A stretch of 64,000 nt of DNA from Lachnospiraceae bacterium (GCA_017450065.1 JAFSYI010000004.1:1-64000); one strand, 5' to 3'. Shown: positions 18,534 to 28,231, numbered from the stretch's first letter. A program made the numbers and translations. The notes: generated by a model not told the origin, from the sequence alone.

Positions 18534-19559
18534 TCAGGATGCATATTTCACAATGAGCATCTCGACGGCTATAACATCATTTATCCTTCCCTGCTTGAAC
18601 AGGGTTTCGGTATCAATGCATTCGGTAACGGCTTCCTTAAGATACTCATATGTAAAACGTGACGATATATTCACGTATTTTTTCACAAAGTATTTATTGA
18701 TCCCTGCCACCTTCTCTATGCTTTCGTAATTCTTTCCGGCATCCCTCAGCATCTTCACCTTCAGAAGTATATTAAATTCACGGGTGATAAGAGAAAGGAT
18801 TCCCATCGGGCGCTCACGAAGCTCAAGCAGATCATAATACAGCTTCAGGGCTTTCTGCCTGTTCCTGGTTGCAATGGCCCTTACCATTTCAAACACGTCA
18901 TTTCCGATATTCCTTGAGCACACTTCCCTTACATCATCGCCGTCTATACTGCTGTGTCCCAGCCTGTAACAGATAAGCTTCTCCGACTCATTGTACAGAA
19001 GGCTCATATCCTCCCCCGCATATTCATACAGAAGCTCCATGGCCCCGCGGGTTATGTTAAGACCGGCATCCTTAAATCTCTTGAGAAGCCATTTATTGAG
19101 TATGTCCCTGCCCATCCTTTTGAACTCGACCGTTCTTCCAAGCTTCTGTACCGTCTTATACAGCTTATATCTCTTGTCTACGATCGTCTGTTCATACTTC
19201 TTCTCGGCGCCCCTGTCATGTCCTCCTTTGTATGACTCCACGAATATGATATGGGACGTCTCCGGAAGTGAAGGCAGATAGTCCGCAAGCTCACTGTCAC
19301 TTACCTTAAATATCCCGGTATCCTCCACGACTGCAACCCGGCGTGGAGCAAAGAACGGAACGGTATCCAGGAATCCGATAAGTTCATTTATATCGGGCAT
19401 CTCTCCCGAATATCTCTTCACGTTGATCCCGTCATCTTCACCTGCGAGGGCATTTACCAGCTTATCCCTGTACTGACATATGAGATACCGCTCTACCCCC
19501 ATCAGGAAATATATATTCTTAAACCTTCCTTCTTTAATATCCGAATCTATGCTTTTCAT
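18534..19559 (-). CDS. holA: DNA polymerase III subunit delta
   Basis: 341 residues. The N-terminal KNIYFLMGVERYLICQYRDKLV and FFAPRRVAVVEDTGIF segments, the helical middle (KWLLKRFKDAGLNITRGAMELLYEYAG) and the C-terminal ITREFNILLKVKMLRDAGK region match HolA. It is part of the clamp loader that opens and places the beta clamp. comEC-holA is a common firmicute gene order, which supports the call. The usual following rpsT is absent. Confidence 0.93.
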   Translation of the reverse strand: MKSIDSDIKEGRFKNIYFLMGVERYLICQYRDKLVNALAGEDDGINVKRYSGEMPDINELIGFLDTVPFFAPRRVAVVEDTGIFKVSDSELADYLPSLPETSHIIFVESYKGGHDRGAEKKYEQTIVDKRYKLYKTVQKLGRTVEFKRMGRDILNKWLLKRFKDAGLNITRGAMELLYEYAGEDMSLLYNESEKLICYRLGHSSIDGDDVREVCSRNIGNDVFEMVRAIATRNRQKALKLYYDLLELRERPMGILSLITREFNILLKVKMLRDAGKNYESIEKVAGINKYFVKKYVNISSRFTYEYLKEAVTECIDTETLFKQGRINDVIAVEMLIVKYAS

Positions 19560-19578
19560 GCTTCTGTCTTTTTATCTG

Positions 19579-19626
19579 GATATGATATGCTCCCTGCTTT
19601 TGACCCTTGAATCATAATATCATATC
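19579..19626. repeat. short palindromic element sharing the 8299-8321 motif
   Basis: Arms GATATGATAT (19579-19588) and ATATCATATC (19617-19626) are perfect inverted repeats. Inside, 19598-19620 matches the right end of the hairpin-rich element (8299-8321) at 21 of 23 positions (TTTTGACCC..AATCATAATAT). It sits in the 102-bp gap between comEC and holA and looks like a reduced member of the same repeat family. Confidence 0.6.
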
Positions 19627-19661
19627 GGCAGCCTTAAGTATAATATAATTTTGCTTAATTT

Positions 19662-22139
19662 TCATTTAAATTTCCTTATTTCTGTCCTGCCGCCCGATAC
19701 TACCGTGTCCACCTCACCCGCTTCACTTGTAACGCAGGTAACCGTATCTCCCGCTTCCCTCAGAAGCTTAAGGGTTTCTTCATGAGGATGTCCGTATTTA
19801 TTATCAATGCCTGCGGATATCACCGCAACCCTCGGTCTCACCGTTTGAATGAATCTTTCATTCGCCGCAGATCTTGATCCGTGATGGGCCACCTGCAGCC
19901 AGTCATATTCGTCTAATCCACCACTGATAAGCTCATCCTCGACCGCCGAACTTATATCCCCTGTCATCAACGCCCTGAAGCTGTTGCCGTTATCATGACT
20001 GTTATACTGAACGCCCAGCACAAGCGAGCCTTCATTCAGGTCTTCATATTTCTCCCTGCCGTTATCCGGGGCAAGGCATGAGATCCTGAGCCTTCTGTAG
20101 CATATTTCATCACCCCTTGTCATCGTATACACCGGAATCCCCCTTGTCCGTGCGGCCTCCGTTAACGCTGTATGATTCTCACTTCTCTCCTGAATATCAC
20201 CGTCAGGAATAACGATCCTTCCGATCGTTATTCCCGGTGCCTCCATATTAAGTATTTCCACAAGTCCGCTCACATGGTCCGTATCAAGGTGTGAAACGAA
20301 TACCGTATCTATCCTTCCCTCTCCGCAATATTTAAGGAAGGGAACTACCGTATATTTCCCGACCTCCCTGACATCGGTACTCCCGCAGTCAAACATTACG
20401 GTCGGAACGTTATCACCATGAATTATCATGCACTGTCCCTGGCCTGCATACAGTGACGATATCTCATATCCGGGCCTTATCCTTACAGACAGGACTGCAG
20501 TGCCTGCACACAGCACACAGATAAGCCCGGCGGAACGTATCCTGAGATATCTCACGATCCGGTTTCTTACAGAAGATATACCTTCGGGACTGCTGTATTT
20601 TTGATGATCCCATTGTCTGACCGCGGCTCTTCTTAACCTCCGCTCCTGCCGCATCAGATAGTATCCCGTTAAAACAACAAACGCAACAGCCAGATAATAT
20701 ACCGTCATCTGCCACAGCATCGGTCTCCCCGTGACGATAATTCCTCCCGGAAGCTTATTGGCTCCATCCGTGACCAGGTCGTACATCTTAAGTATTCCGG
20801 ACGTTACAAGAGCGGATAACCTGCTCAGTCTGTCAGCCACAGTGTATACGGGCGTTGCCCGGCCCGCAGCAGCCGCGAAAAGAGCAATATTTCCCACTAT
20901 TCCCGTAATAAAGCTTCCCGCGAGCAGTATACCCGCAAGCGGGATCACAAGCATATTTACCATTATCCCATATGCAGGAAGCTGATAGTAATACCACATT
21001 GTAAGAGGAACTGTTGTTATCTGCAGCGACAGGGAGAAAAGCAGTGTCCTGAGTAATGACATCATCGCCCTTACCGCCCTCTTATCGCTTCTGTGAAGCC
21101 TTCGTACCCTGTCCCTGTCGAACAGATACTGTACAATGGCGCGTACAGACGGATATACAAGACCTATGCCGATGACCGCCGCAAAGGAAAGCTGAAAACC
21201 GGCTTCATAAAGATATGACGGGTTGATCATAAGCATGGCAAGCGCGGCTATCGCCGATGATGTCCTAAGATCGTTGGTACGTCCGAGCAGCACTGCTCCC
21301 ATCGAAACGAAGAACATTATCATCGCACGTACTGCCGAGGCAGGCATACCTGTCATGATACAGTATGATACTGTACACCCGGTTGCGATCAGAGACGCCG
21401 CAGTATCAGGCACACCCATCCTCCTTATCCCGCCGAACAGGATAAAACCCATAGTAACGATATGAAGCCCGGACAGTGCCAGGATATGTGATATTCCTGC
21501 ATTTTTATACTGTTCCCGGACATCCTCCTCAAGATCATGGCGCTGTGCCAGCACAAGAGCCTTGATTATCCCGCTGTAGCGTTCACTGTAGTAATGTTCG
21601 AAGACAGACTCCGTACGCAGCCTTATCCGGTACAGGGCATCCTTAAAGGGATCGTATGATCCTTTCTTATACTCCACATGGCCGTCATAGCACACATAGC
21701 TGTAATGCTTATCGAGGTAATACTCCCGCATGTCAAACTGCCCCCTGTTATATGCAGGTTTAAACAGATTCATGCGTCCCCGTATGCCTACTGTCTGCCC
21801 TATATGTACCTGTGCCTTATTCAGTTCTTCATTTGAAAGATATATCAGGATATTTTCCGAAAGTTCCTTATCAGCCTTTGAAATGACCTTTAGATGTATT
21901 ACAGATTTGTCTTTTTTGTTTTCAATCTTTTTTACAGTGCCTTCCGCAACAAGCTCTCTGCCGTCATATTTTCCGGATGGCTGCCGGCTGTCAATTCCGT
22001 CATACAGCAGCATCAGGACCGAAAGTATCATAACGAACAGAAGCGCGAAGACACATACCGGTCTCCTTATATCAAATCCACCTCCTGTCTGTAATCGCCT
22101 TTTTCCATACCGGTTTCTCATACCGTTCCGGTTTCCCAT
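19662..22139 (-). CDS. comEC: DNA internalization channel ComEC/Rec2
   Basis: About 825 residues from the ATG at 22139; the frame stays open upstream into the GerMN gene, and no start has a strong ribosome site, so the N-terminus is uncertain. Order: hydrophobic N-terminus (VCVFALLFVMILSVLMLLYDG), DUF4131 domain, Competence domain with many membrane helices (GISHILALSGLHIVTMGF), and a C-terminal metallo-beta-lactamase domain with FVSHLDTDHVSGL, LMTGDISSAVEDEL and QVAHHGSRSA. It should carry single-stranded DNA across the membrane during natural transformation. comEA lies 3.2 kb upstream on the same strand, separated by a two-component system, which is unusual. Confidence 0.93.
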   Translation of the reverse strand: MGNRNGMRNRYGKRRLQTGGGFDIRRPVCVFALLFVMILSVLMLLYDGIDSRQPSGKYDGRELVAEGTVKKIENKKDKSVIHLKVISKADKELSENILIYLSNEELNKAQVHIGQTVGIRGRMNLFKPAYNRGQFDMREYYLDKHYSYVCYDGHVEYKKGSYDPFKDALYRIRLRTESVFEHYYSERYSGIIKALVLAQRHDLEEDVREQYKNAGISHILALSGLHIVTMGFILFGGIRRMGVPDTAASLIATGCTVSYCIMTGMPASAVRAMIMFFVSMGAVLLGRTNDLRTSSAIAALAMLMINPSYLYEAGFQLSFAAVIGIGLVYPSVRAIVQYLFDRDRVRRLHRSDKRAVRAMMSLLRTLLFSLSLQITTVPLTMWYYYQLPAYGIMVNMLVIPLAGILLAGSFITGIVGNIALFAAAAGRATPVYTVADRLSRLSALVTSGILKMYDLVTDGANKLPGGIIVTGRPMLWQMTVYYLAVAFVVLTGYYLMRQERRLRRAAVRQWDHQKYSSPEGISSVRNRIVRYLRIRSAGLICVLCAGTAVLSVRIRPGYEISSLYAGQGQCMIIHGDNVPTVMFDCGSTDVREVGKYTVVPFLKYCGEGRIDTVFVSHLDTDHVSGLVEILNMEAPGITIGRIVIPDGDIQERSENHTALTEAARTRGIPVYTMTRGDEICYRRLRISCLAPDNGREKYEDLNEGSLVLGVQYNSHDNGNSFRALMTGDISSAVEDELISGGLDEYDWLQVAHHGSRSAANERFIQTVRPRVAVISAGIDNKYGHPHEETLKLLREAGDTVTCVTSEAGEVDTVVSGGRTEIRKFK

Positions 22140-22188
22140 GCCCGGTTTACTTTTATCTTCTGATATATTTATTTCGTTTACTATAAGT

Positions 22189-23154
22189 TTATTTCGTACC
22201 GCTGCTCCCGTCTCCGTCCACGATCTCAAGATTCCTCTCGAAGGCCTCGTTAAGATAGCTGTGATCTCCGAAGGATATCTCCGTCTCCGAATCAACCATG
22301 AACTGAACCTTGTTGATATTCGGCAGCTCGGTCAGAGAATTGATGAATGAATACAGGACCACCTCATCGCTCAGCTTTCCCTGCTTTTGAAGGAATTCCT
22401 TGCTCAGGTTCACATAGCATACCCCGTCCTTCGTGGTCACGGAAAGGATCTTTACCTCAGGCGCGGTTACAGGATATACACCGTAAGAAAGCGGACCCGA
22501 TATAAGATGCTCCGTCACGAGCTTCTCCATCGATATATTCGAGTTATATGCAACGTTCTCAGAGGTTTTTATAAGCCCCGTTCCCTCCTCGTCGGCGTAA
22601 TAGAGTATAAGCCCTGTCCTTTCATATGCATTTATCTCATCACCGGCATTATCAATGAACATATCTGCCGTCATAAGACCCACGGGAGCACCCTTTGAAT
22701 CATTGAGCACGGCTCCGTCTACCGTGAACGAGATCTCATCCACTCCATCGATCTGGTTAAGCGTCCGGACTATGGCAGCACGTCTCAGTATCTCATCCCT
22801 GCCTGCGTTTCTAAGATATTCCGTATCAAAATCAAGGAGCAGCACCCCATCCGTCAGTACGACGGAATTCACATGAACTCCTTCCGGTATGGCAGCTCTA
22901 AGCTCATAATCCGAAGGCTGGAGCGACAGCCGGTTAATGGCTTCGCTTATCATTCCCTCCGTGTCCTGCGGCACGATATCATACCCTCTTGCCACAACCT
23001 TCACATTTTCCTTATCAGGGTAATAAACCATGAAGTTACCCTCGGTTCCGGCATTCCTGTTCAGAATGCATCCGGAAAGCATGACCGAAAGACTTATTAT
23101 CAGGGCTGCAAATATGCTGTTATATGGTTTTTTCGTCCTTCCTGCTCTCTTCAT
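22189..23154 (-). CDS. GerMN-domain lipoprotein
   Basis: 321 residues. Basic N-terminus, hydrophobic segment and lipobox L-S-G-C (Cys about 29), then two GerMN domains (about 60-165 and 195-300), each with the pattern VLTDGVLLLDFDTEYLRNAGRD or VTTKDGVCYVNLSKEF. GerMN proteins are surface lipoproteins linked to spore germination or cell-wall sensing. The start overlaps the end of the kinase gene by 35 bp, so it is co-translated with the two-component pair and may modulate that sensor, as LpqB does for MtrB in actinobacteria; that comparison is inference. Confidence 0.88.
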   Translation of the reverse strand: MKRAGRTKKPYNSIFAALIISLSVMLSGCILNRNAGTEGNFMVYYPDKENVKVVARGYDIVPQDTEGMISEAINRLSLQPSDYELRAAIPEGVHVNSVVLTDGVLLLDFDTEYLRNAGRDEILRRAAIVRTLNQIDGVDEISFTVDGAVLNDSKGAPVGLMTADMFIDNAGDEINAYERTGLILYYADEEGTGLIKTSENVAYNSNISMEKLVTEHLISGPLSYGVYPVTAPEVKILSVTTKDGVCYVNLSKEFLQKQGKLSDEVVLYSFINSLTELPNINKVQFMVDSETEISFGDHSYLNEAFERNLEIVDGDGSSGTK

Positions 23155-24604
23155 CTGTTTCCTTATCGGCTGTTGTATGTGTCTTTGGTATCTTTATCGT
23201 AAATGTGGTGCCTATTCCCTCGCTGCTCTCCACCTTAATTGCGCCGTCATGCATCAGCACCGTATTTCTGGTTATCGCAAGTCCCAGACCCGATCCGCCT
23301 ATTTCCTTTGAATGCGACTTATCCACTCTGTAAAAACGCTCAAAGATATGTGCCTGCGCCTCTTCCGGGATACCCATCCCCGAATCGGATACCGTCACGG
23401 TAAAGAACTGATGGTCTGCATCCACGCTTACCTTTACCCAGCCGTTCTCCTTGTTATATTTCACGGCATTCTCTATGACGTTCATTATCGCAAGCGACAG
23501 CTTGATCTCATCTATTTCCGCGCTCACAGGACGGATGCTCTCAAGGATCAGCTCCACCTTGGCCCTGTCCGCTATCGGTCTGACTCTCTTAAGAATATCC
23601 TCCAGCATCGCATTTATATCGACGACGCTTATGTTCATAAGTCCGCCTGCCGTCTTATCAAGCTTGACAAGGGACAGAAGATCGTTGATTATCTTATCTT
23701 CCCTGTCTATTTCCTTGGTAATATCCTCCATGAATTCCCTGTATATCTCTACGGGAACATCATCCTGCGTAAGCAGCGAATCCGCCAGGACCTTCACAGA
23801 TGTTATTGGCGTCTTAAGCTCATGCGAGACATTCGAAACGAATTCCTGTCTTGACGCCTCAAGCGTATTCATTTTATCCATAAGCTTGTTGAATGAAGCT
23901 GAAATGACTTCTGTTTCAATATAATCGGGAACCGAAATCTTCTCTTCGGTAAAGCCCTCTTCGACCTGGATTATCGCTGTATTTATCGCACGGAAAGGTC
24001 TGATCAGATTCATGGACACGAACACTGAAAAGCAGACGGCCAAAACGGCAACAATAACCTCAAACAGGGTTGCCTTTCTTCCCATAATGCTTATCGTTTC
24101 GGCTATATTATCTGTAGATACGCTTGTTAAAATGACCCCGATCACAGCACCTGTAGTCCTGTCTGTTATCGGCGTGGTAAATTCGATATATCTGTTTATC
24201 TTATCATGCTTGGCTATTGATGATTTGTCAAAGCATCTTAAGATCTCCTCGGAGATCATTATCTTTCCCTGACTTATGGAATAGGTATCCTTGATTATCT
24301 TAAGGTCATTGTCAATTATCATTATACGGCCGTCATACAATGATGAGAACTGCTCAAGCTCTGCATTAATGACCTCCGACGACGGATCTGCCAGATAACC
24401 GTAGGTCACAAGATGATCGGCCAGAATGGTACACTGATTCTGTATTTCGGATTTCCTTACGGATATCGCCCTTGTTTCATAGCTGCTAAGCAGAATATAC
24501 CTGAGGATAACCCCCGGTACTATACCCATTATGCATACAGCGATGAAAATACGCACTCCGAGACTTCTGAACGGAGCAAACCTTCTGAGACGTTCCCTAA
24601 CCAT
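23120..24604 (-). CDS. sensor histidine kinase with HAMP domain
   Basis: 494 residues. First membrane segment near 20-40 (VRIFIAVCIMGIVPGVIL), extracytoplasmic sensor region about 40-170, second membrane segment (LFEVIVAVLAVCFSVFVSMNL), HAMP domain, then HisKA with the phosphoacceptor in FVSNVSHELKTPIT and HATPase_c with N box NVIENAVKYN, G1 DSGMGIPEE and G2 GGSGLGLAI. The layout is PhoR/WalK-like. It overlaps the upstream regulator gene by 8 bp and the downstream lipoprotein by 35 bp. The signal is unknown; the GerMN partner points to the envelope. Confidence 0.93.
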   Translation of the reverse strand: MVRERLRRFAPFRSLGVRIFIAVCIMGIVPGVILRYILLSSYETRAISVRKSEIQNQCTILADHLVTYGYLADPSSEVINAELEQFSSLYDGRIMIIDNDLKIIKDTYSISQGKIMISEEILRCFDKSSIAKHDKINRYIEFTTPITDRTTGAVIGVILTSVSTDNIAETISIMGRKATLFEVIVAVLAVCFSVFVSMNLIRPFRAINTAIIQVEEGFTEEKISVPDYIETEVISASFNKLMDKMNTLEASRQEFVSNVSHELKTPITSVKVLADSLLTQDDVPVEIYREFMEDITKEIDREDKIINDLLSLVKLDKTAGGLMNISVVDINAMLEDILKRVRPIADRAKVELILESIRPVSAEIDEIKLSLAIMNVIENAVKYNKENGWVKVSVDADHQFFTVTVSDSGMGIPEEAQAHIFERFYRVDKSHSKEIGGSGLGLAITRNTVLMHDGAIKVESSEGIGTTFTIKIPKTHTTADKETDEESRKDEKTI

Positions 24605-25286
24605 GGAAATAATAGCCTACACCCCATTTCGTCTGAACATACTTGGGATCGCCGGGTTCCGGCTCTATCTTCTCGCGCAGCCTTCTGACATGCACATCAA
24701 CGGTTCTGGAACCGCCTGGGTAATCAAGGCCCCAGATAAGCTCAAGCAGCTTCTCCCTGCTGTATACCTTCCCCGGATTTCCTGCCAGAAGCTCCAGCAC
24801 CTCGAACTCCTTGACAGTAACGTTAACCTCCCTGCCCGCAATGTAGAGCCTCTTGTTGTTAAGCTCAAGACGCATGTCGCTTATTTCAAGTACCTGATCC
24901 TTCTGCTCACTCTTTCTGCTCCTGCCCGGTTCGGTCCTTCTTAAGATAGCTTCCATCCTTGCCTTTATCTCATTTATATTAAACGGCTTGGTAACATAAT
25001 CATCAGCACCGTAATTAAGACCCGCTATCTTGTCATTATCATCATTTTTCGCAGTAAGCATTATGATGGGAACCTGGGAGAATTCCCTTACTTTTCTGCA
25101 TACCTCGAAGCCGTCGAGCTTCGGAAGCATAACATCCAGCAGGATAATGTCATAATCGTTCTCCCTGATCATCGCAAGCGCTTCTTCTCCGTCATAAGCG
25201 GCATCTACCTGTGTATCATCATTGCTGATACCAAACACCACGCCCTTAACTATGATCTTCTCATCATCCACAACCAGAACCTTCAT
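24597..25286 (-). CDS. OmpR/PhoB-family response regulator
   Basis: 229 residues. REC domain with D7-D8-E9, phosphoacceptor D51 (IILLDVMLP) and K101-type lysine in DDYVTKPFN; Trans_reg_C winged helix at about 130-227 (LLELIWGLDYPGGSRTVDVH, KVYSREK). It is paired with the downstream kinase. It follows comEA by 39 bp, so the pair may be read from the same transcript as comEA. Confidence 0.95.
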   Translation of the reverse strand: MKVLVVDDEKIIVKGVVFGISNDDTQVDAAYDGEEALAMIRENDYDIILLDVMLPKLDGFEVCRKVREFSQVPIIMLTAKNDDNDKIAGLNYGADDYVTKPFNINEIKARMEAILRRTEPGRSRKSEQKDQVLEISDMRLELNNKRLYIAGREVNVTVKEFEVLELLAGNPGKVYSREKLLELIWGLDYPGGSRTVDVHVRRLREKIEPEPGDPKYVQTKWGVGYYFHG

Positions 25287-25325
25287 ATTCCACCCCTTGT
25301 TATCGCAAAAATATTAACCCCGCTC

Positions 25326-26066
25326 CTATATGCATATCCTGTCCTTTATTTTATTAAACATACCTTCCTTGATGCCGTTTATCTTCATGATATCTTCTAT
25401 TGAAGAAAAGCCTCCGTTACTGTCCCTGTATTCGATGATCAGCCCGGCCTTTGCCTCTCCTATGCCCGGCAGGGTCATAAGCTCCTGTTTACTCCCGGTA
25501 TTAATGTTGACCCTGTCCGCCAAAGCTTCATTAACTTTTTCTTTCGGATGTGTTCCCTGCGGATCCGGTCCGCTGTCCTCATAAGAAGGATTGGGGATCT
25601 CTCCCTTCCTGGGTATGTATATCTTCTGGCAGTCGGCAAGCAGCATCGCCTGATTAATATAATCCCTGTCCGCTTCCTCACTCATCCCTCCGGCGAGCTC
25701 CAGCGCATCCGCTATTCGCCTGCCTTCATCCAGTGTATAAACGCCGGGATCCTCTACTGCCCCGCATACATAAACAGTTACGGCTGCCGGTTCATCAAAA
25801 GCTTCTTCTGCCGTTCCCTTTACCGGCTCCTCTGCAGCGCCATGCTCCGTTAATGTCCCCGGATTCCCGGACATCACAATTTCTTCATCCACAGCATGAA
25901 GATACTCTGCTTCTTCTGTATCGTTGGTATTGCCTGACTGTTCCCCGGATAAGACTGCTTCACGCTCCGGAAGAATGACTGCTTCGTCTTTACCGCATCC
26001 CGCCGCAAACATCAAAGCAGAAGAAAGGATAGTGATCATCAAAATGTCCAATATGTATTTTTTCAA
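25326..26066 (-). CDS. comEA: ComEA-type DNA receptor lipoprotein
   Basis: 246 residues from a TTG start at 26066, chosen because AGGAGG at 26073-26078 sits 6 bp before it and because it leaves a clean lipoprotein signal (MKKYILDILMITILSSALMF then A-A-G-C). Upstream in-frame starts lack a site and put residues before the signal. A variable acidic linker is followed by an SLBB domain (VTVYVCGAVEDPGVYTLDEG) and two helix-hairpin-helix motifs (RVNINTGSKQELMTLPGIG, IMKINGIKEGMFNKIKDRI). It binds incoming double-stranded DNA at the cell surface for ComEC. ComEA is normally a membrane-anchored protein; the lipid anchor is notable. Confidence 0.88.
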   Translation of the reverse strand: MKKYILDILMITILSSALMFAAGCGKDEAVILPEREAVLSGEQSGNTNDTEEAEYLHAVDEEIVMSGNPGTLTEHGAAEEPVKGTAEEAFDEPAAVTVYVCGAVEDPGVYTLDEGRRIADALELAGGMSEEADRDYINQAMLLADCQKIYIPRKGEIPNPSYEDSGPDPQGTHPKEKVNEALADRVNINTGSKQELMTLPGIGEAKAGLIIEYRDSNGGFSSIEDIMKINGIKEGMFNKIKDRICI

Positions 26067-26137
26067 AACAAGCCTCCTGTGCAGGCTCTTATGCATTGAA
26101 CATTTTATCACAGTTCAGGACCGGTTTAAAGAAATAT

Positions 26138-28231
26138 TTACTCCGCAAAGTAATAAATTTTCTTATCGGTCACGATGAACACATAGTCCTCTATCCTTAC
26201 CGAATCCGTAGGATTCAGCCTGACCGGACGGTCTGCCTGTTTACCGTTAACATAGAGACCGTTGGTACTCTTCAGATCCTGGATATACAGGCTTCCGTTC
26301 TTGACAACAAACCTTGCATGTTTCTTGCTCACCCTGTTGTTCGTCAGTATAATATCCCCCTCTTCTCTTCCGATATAGACATCAAGTCCATCCTCTATAT
26401 CTATCTCATACTGCTTCATCTTATACTTAGAGGGTCTTAACACGAACATGTATACAGCATTCTTATGCTCCTTCTTTAATTCCGGAGTATCGATCTTAAG
26501 GATATCCCCGAACTTAAGCTCTTTGGGTTCTGTCCTGCCACGTCTCTGCGCTCCGTACAATACACCGTTTATAAAGGTTCCGTTGGTACTCAGCATGTCG
26601 GAATACTCAAATCCCCCGTCGGTCTTTTCGAATTTGCCGTGTGTACGGGACGCTATCGGAGAATCTATCTTTATATCCTTCCCTTCACTGCTGAACATCC
26701 TTCCGACAGACACCGTATCGCTCACCACATGGTCTTCAAAGCCCCGGAAATTCGTAAATACCAGAAGCCTGAATTCATCCATGACCTCCAGCCCCAGCGT
26801 AACTGTCGGCTCAAAATATACCACTTCTTCGTCAAAGGCCCTCCCGGCCGCCGCGATCGTGGGCCGTTCCGCAGGATCCTTTATTATAAGATTTTCAACA
26901 TAGTCCCGTACCTTCTTTTCATTTTTCCCGTAAACATATTTCACCAGCTTTCCCAGGGAATATATGTCGGCAGCGCACGGCTCTTCAGGTGTGATGTCAG
27001 GTGAATTCCTTATTTCCGGAGCTATGAATTTCTTAAGATCCACTGCGTTAAAATGATCCTCTATCATATCCCTTCCGGGGTATTCGTTCCTGACATTGAG
27101 CATTCGTGCCATATCAAAATCAACTATGTATGTAAGTATTACATCAACCTTCACACATACATATATATACTCCGGGTTCAGCGACATATGCGCTATGGGA
27201 GGATTCCCTTCGTGCATGCAGCGAAGCATCCGCACGATACTCCTGATAAGCTCCTCCTTCATTCCGGACTTGTCTATGTTGTCGATCACGTTCTGGGTCA
27301 GGGCATGGGGTCTTCCTTCGAATTCCAGCACAAGCCTTCTGTAATCCTGCGTTCCTATTTCCTCCACCCTGCACGGTCCGTATCCTGCCATAGTGGAAAG
27401 CCTCTCCCACAGCATCCCGATTCTTTCAAGCTCTTCAGAACGCTGCCTGTGTACGTCGGGATTGAGACTGTTAAGATACTCTGCATCCTTTCTCTTAAGC
27501 ATATAATATGTCTTCCCGTCACCGGATACATACATTCCGAAATTGCTGCCCTTGACGAACTCAAGCTCTTCATAATACTCAGACGGGATGGGATAATAAT
27601 CCTCGAACGGTACAAGTTCATATTCAAATGGTTCCTGCACGTAATTAAGAAGGCACATCAGTCTGTGGAACATACGTATAAGCGCCGCGCAATCCTCCCC
27701 GGTACCGCATCCCTTTTCTTTTAACGGCCTTGAGCATCTTACATACATATCCTGTGCGATATTCTTCATGCTCTTGTTTGCCCGCCGGTCATCCAGATAC
27801 TCATAAGGATACACTTCCGCATAATCCCGTATGAAATCCATGATCTGTTCCTTTGTGTAATCCTCATGATCCTTCTTGGCGAAATCCACCACATGTCTCA
27901 TGAAGAAATTCTTTCTGGATATACGTCTTCTTTCCTTCAGCCCGTTCCTGTTGCTCTTAATACGCTTCAGGTCTATGAAAATACTTCTTAAAGCCTCCTG
28001 TGAGGTGATATTGTAAAGCTCCTCACGCCCCTGTCTCTCAAGCTCTATTCCTAGCATCTCCATAGCTCTTCTTATCCCTATAAGACATGCATCATAATCG
28101 GTCATCATATGCTTTTCGGCTTCGAGGCATCCAAGGTAGAGCTGCTCATTGTGCGTAGCCTCAAGAACAAAATCAAAATTTCCCTTCGGAATGATTATAT
28201 GCGGCGTTATTCTTATCTGATTTACTTCCAC
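26138..28231 (-). CDS. pseudokinase-like protein with two C-terminal FHA domains
   Basis: 697 residues from a GTG start at 28231 with AAGGAG 7 bp upstream. An N-terminal helical region of about 210 residues is followed by a protein-kinase-like region (about 220-460). The catalytic loop reads HMSLNPEYI where active kinases have HRDLKPENI, and the DFG site reads DFD, so the catalytic Asp, Lys and Asn are all gone. Two FHA domains follow (about 490-600: VGRMFSSEG, SRTHGKFE, STNGTFING; and 610-697: IGREEGD, SKKHARF, STNGLYVNG). No membrane segment is seen. It probably reads phosphothreonine partners as a scaffold. It lies 71 bp before comEA and 10 kb from the FHA-rich T7SS locus. Confidence 0.85.
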   Translation of the reverse strand: MEVNQIRITPHIIIPKGNFDFVLEATHNEQLYLGCLEAEKHMMTDYDACLIGIRRAMEMLGIELERQGREELYNITSQEALRSIFIDLKRIKSNRNGLKERRRISRKNFFMRHVVDFAKKDHEDYTKEQIMDFIRDYAEVYPYEYLDDRRANKSMKNIAQDMYVRCSRPLKEKGCGTGEDCAALIRMFHRLMCLLNYVQEPFEYELVPFEDYYPIPSEYYEELEFVKGSNFGMYVSGDGKTYYMLKRKDAEYLNSLNPDVHRQRSEELERIGMLWERLSTMAGYGPCRVEEIGTQDYRRLVLEFEGRPHALTQNVIDNIDKSGMKEELIRSIVRMLRCMHEGNPPIAHMSLNPEYIYVCVKVDVILTYIVDFDMARMLNVRNEYPGRDMIEDHFNAVDLKKFIAPEIRNSPDITPEEPCAADIYSLGKLVKYVYGKNEKKVRDYVENLIIKDPAERPTIAAAGRAFDEEVVYFEPTVTLGLEVMDEFRLLVFTNFRGFEDHVVSDTVSVGRMFSSEGKDIKIDSPIASRTHGKFEKTDGGFEYSDMLSTNGTFINGVLYGAQRRGRTEPKELKFGDILKIDTPELKKEHKNAVYMFVLRPSKYKMKQYEIDIEDGLDVYIGREEGDIILTNNRVSKKHARFVVKNGSLYIQDLKSTNGLYVNGKQADRPVRLNPTDSVRIEDYVFIVTDKKIYYFAE

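Noticed and set aside
21730-22350. 206-residue plus-strand frame opposite comEC
   Set aside because: A shadow of comEC caused by base composition; no start signal and no recognisable domain.
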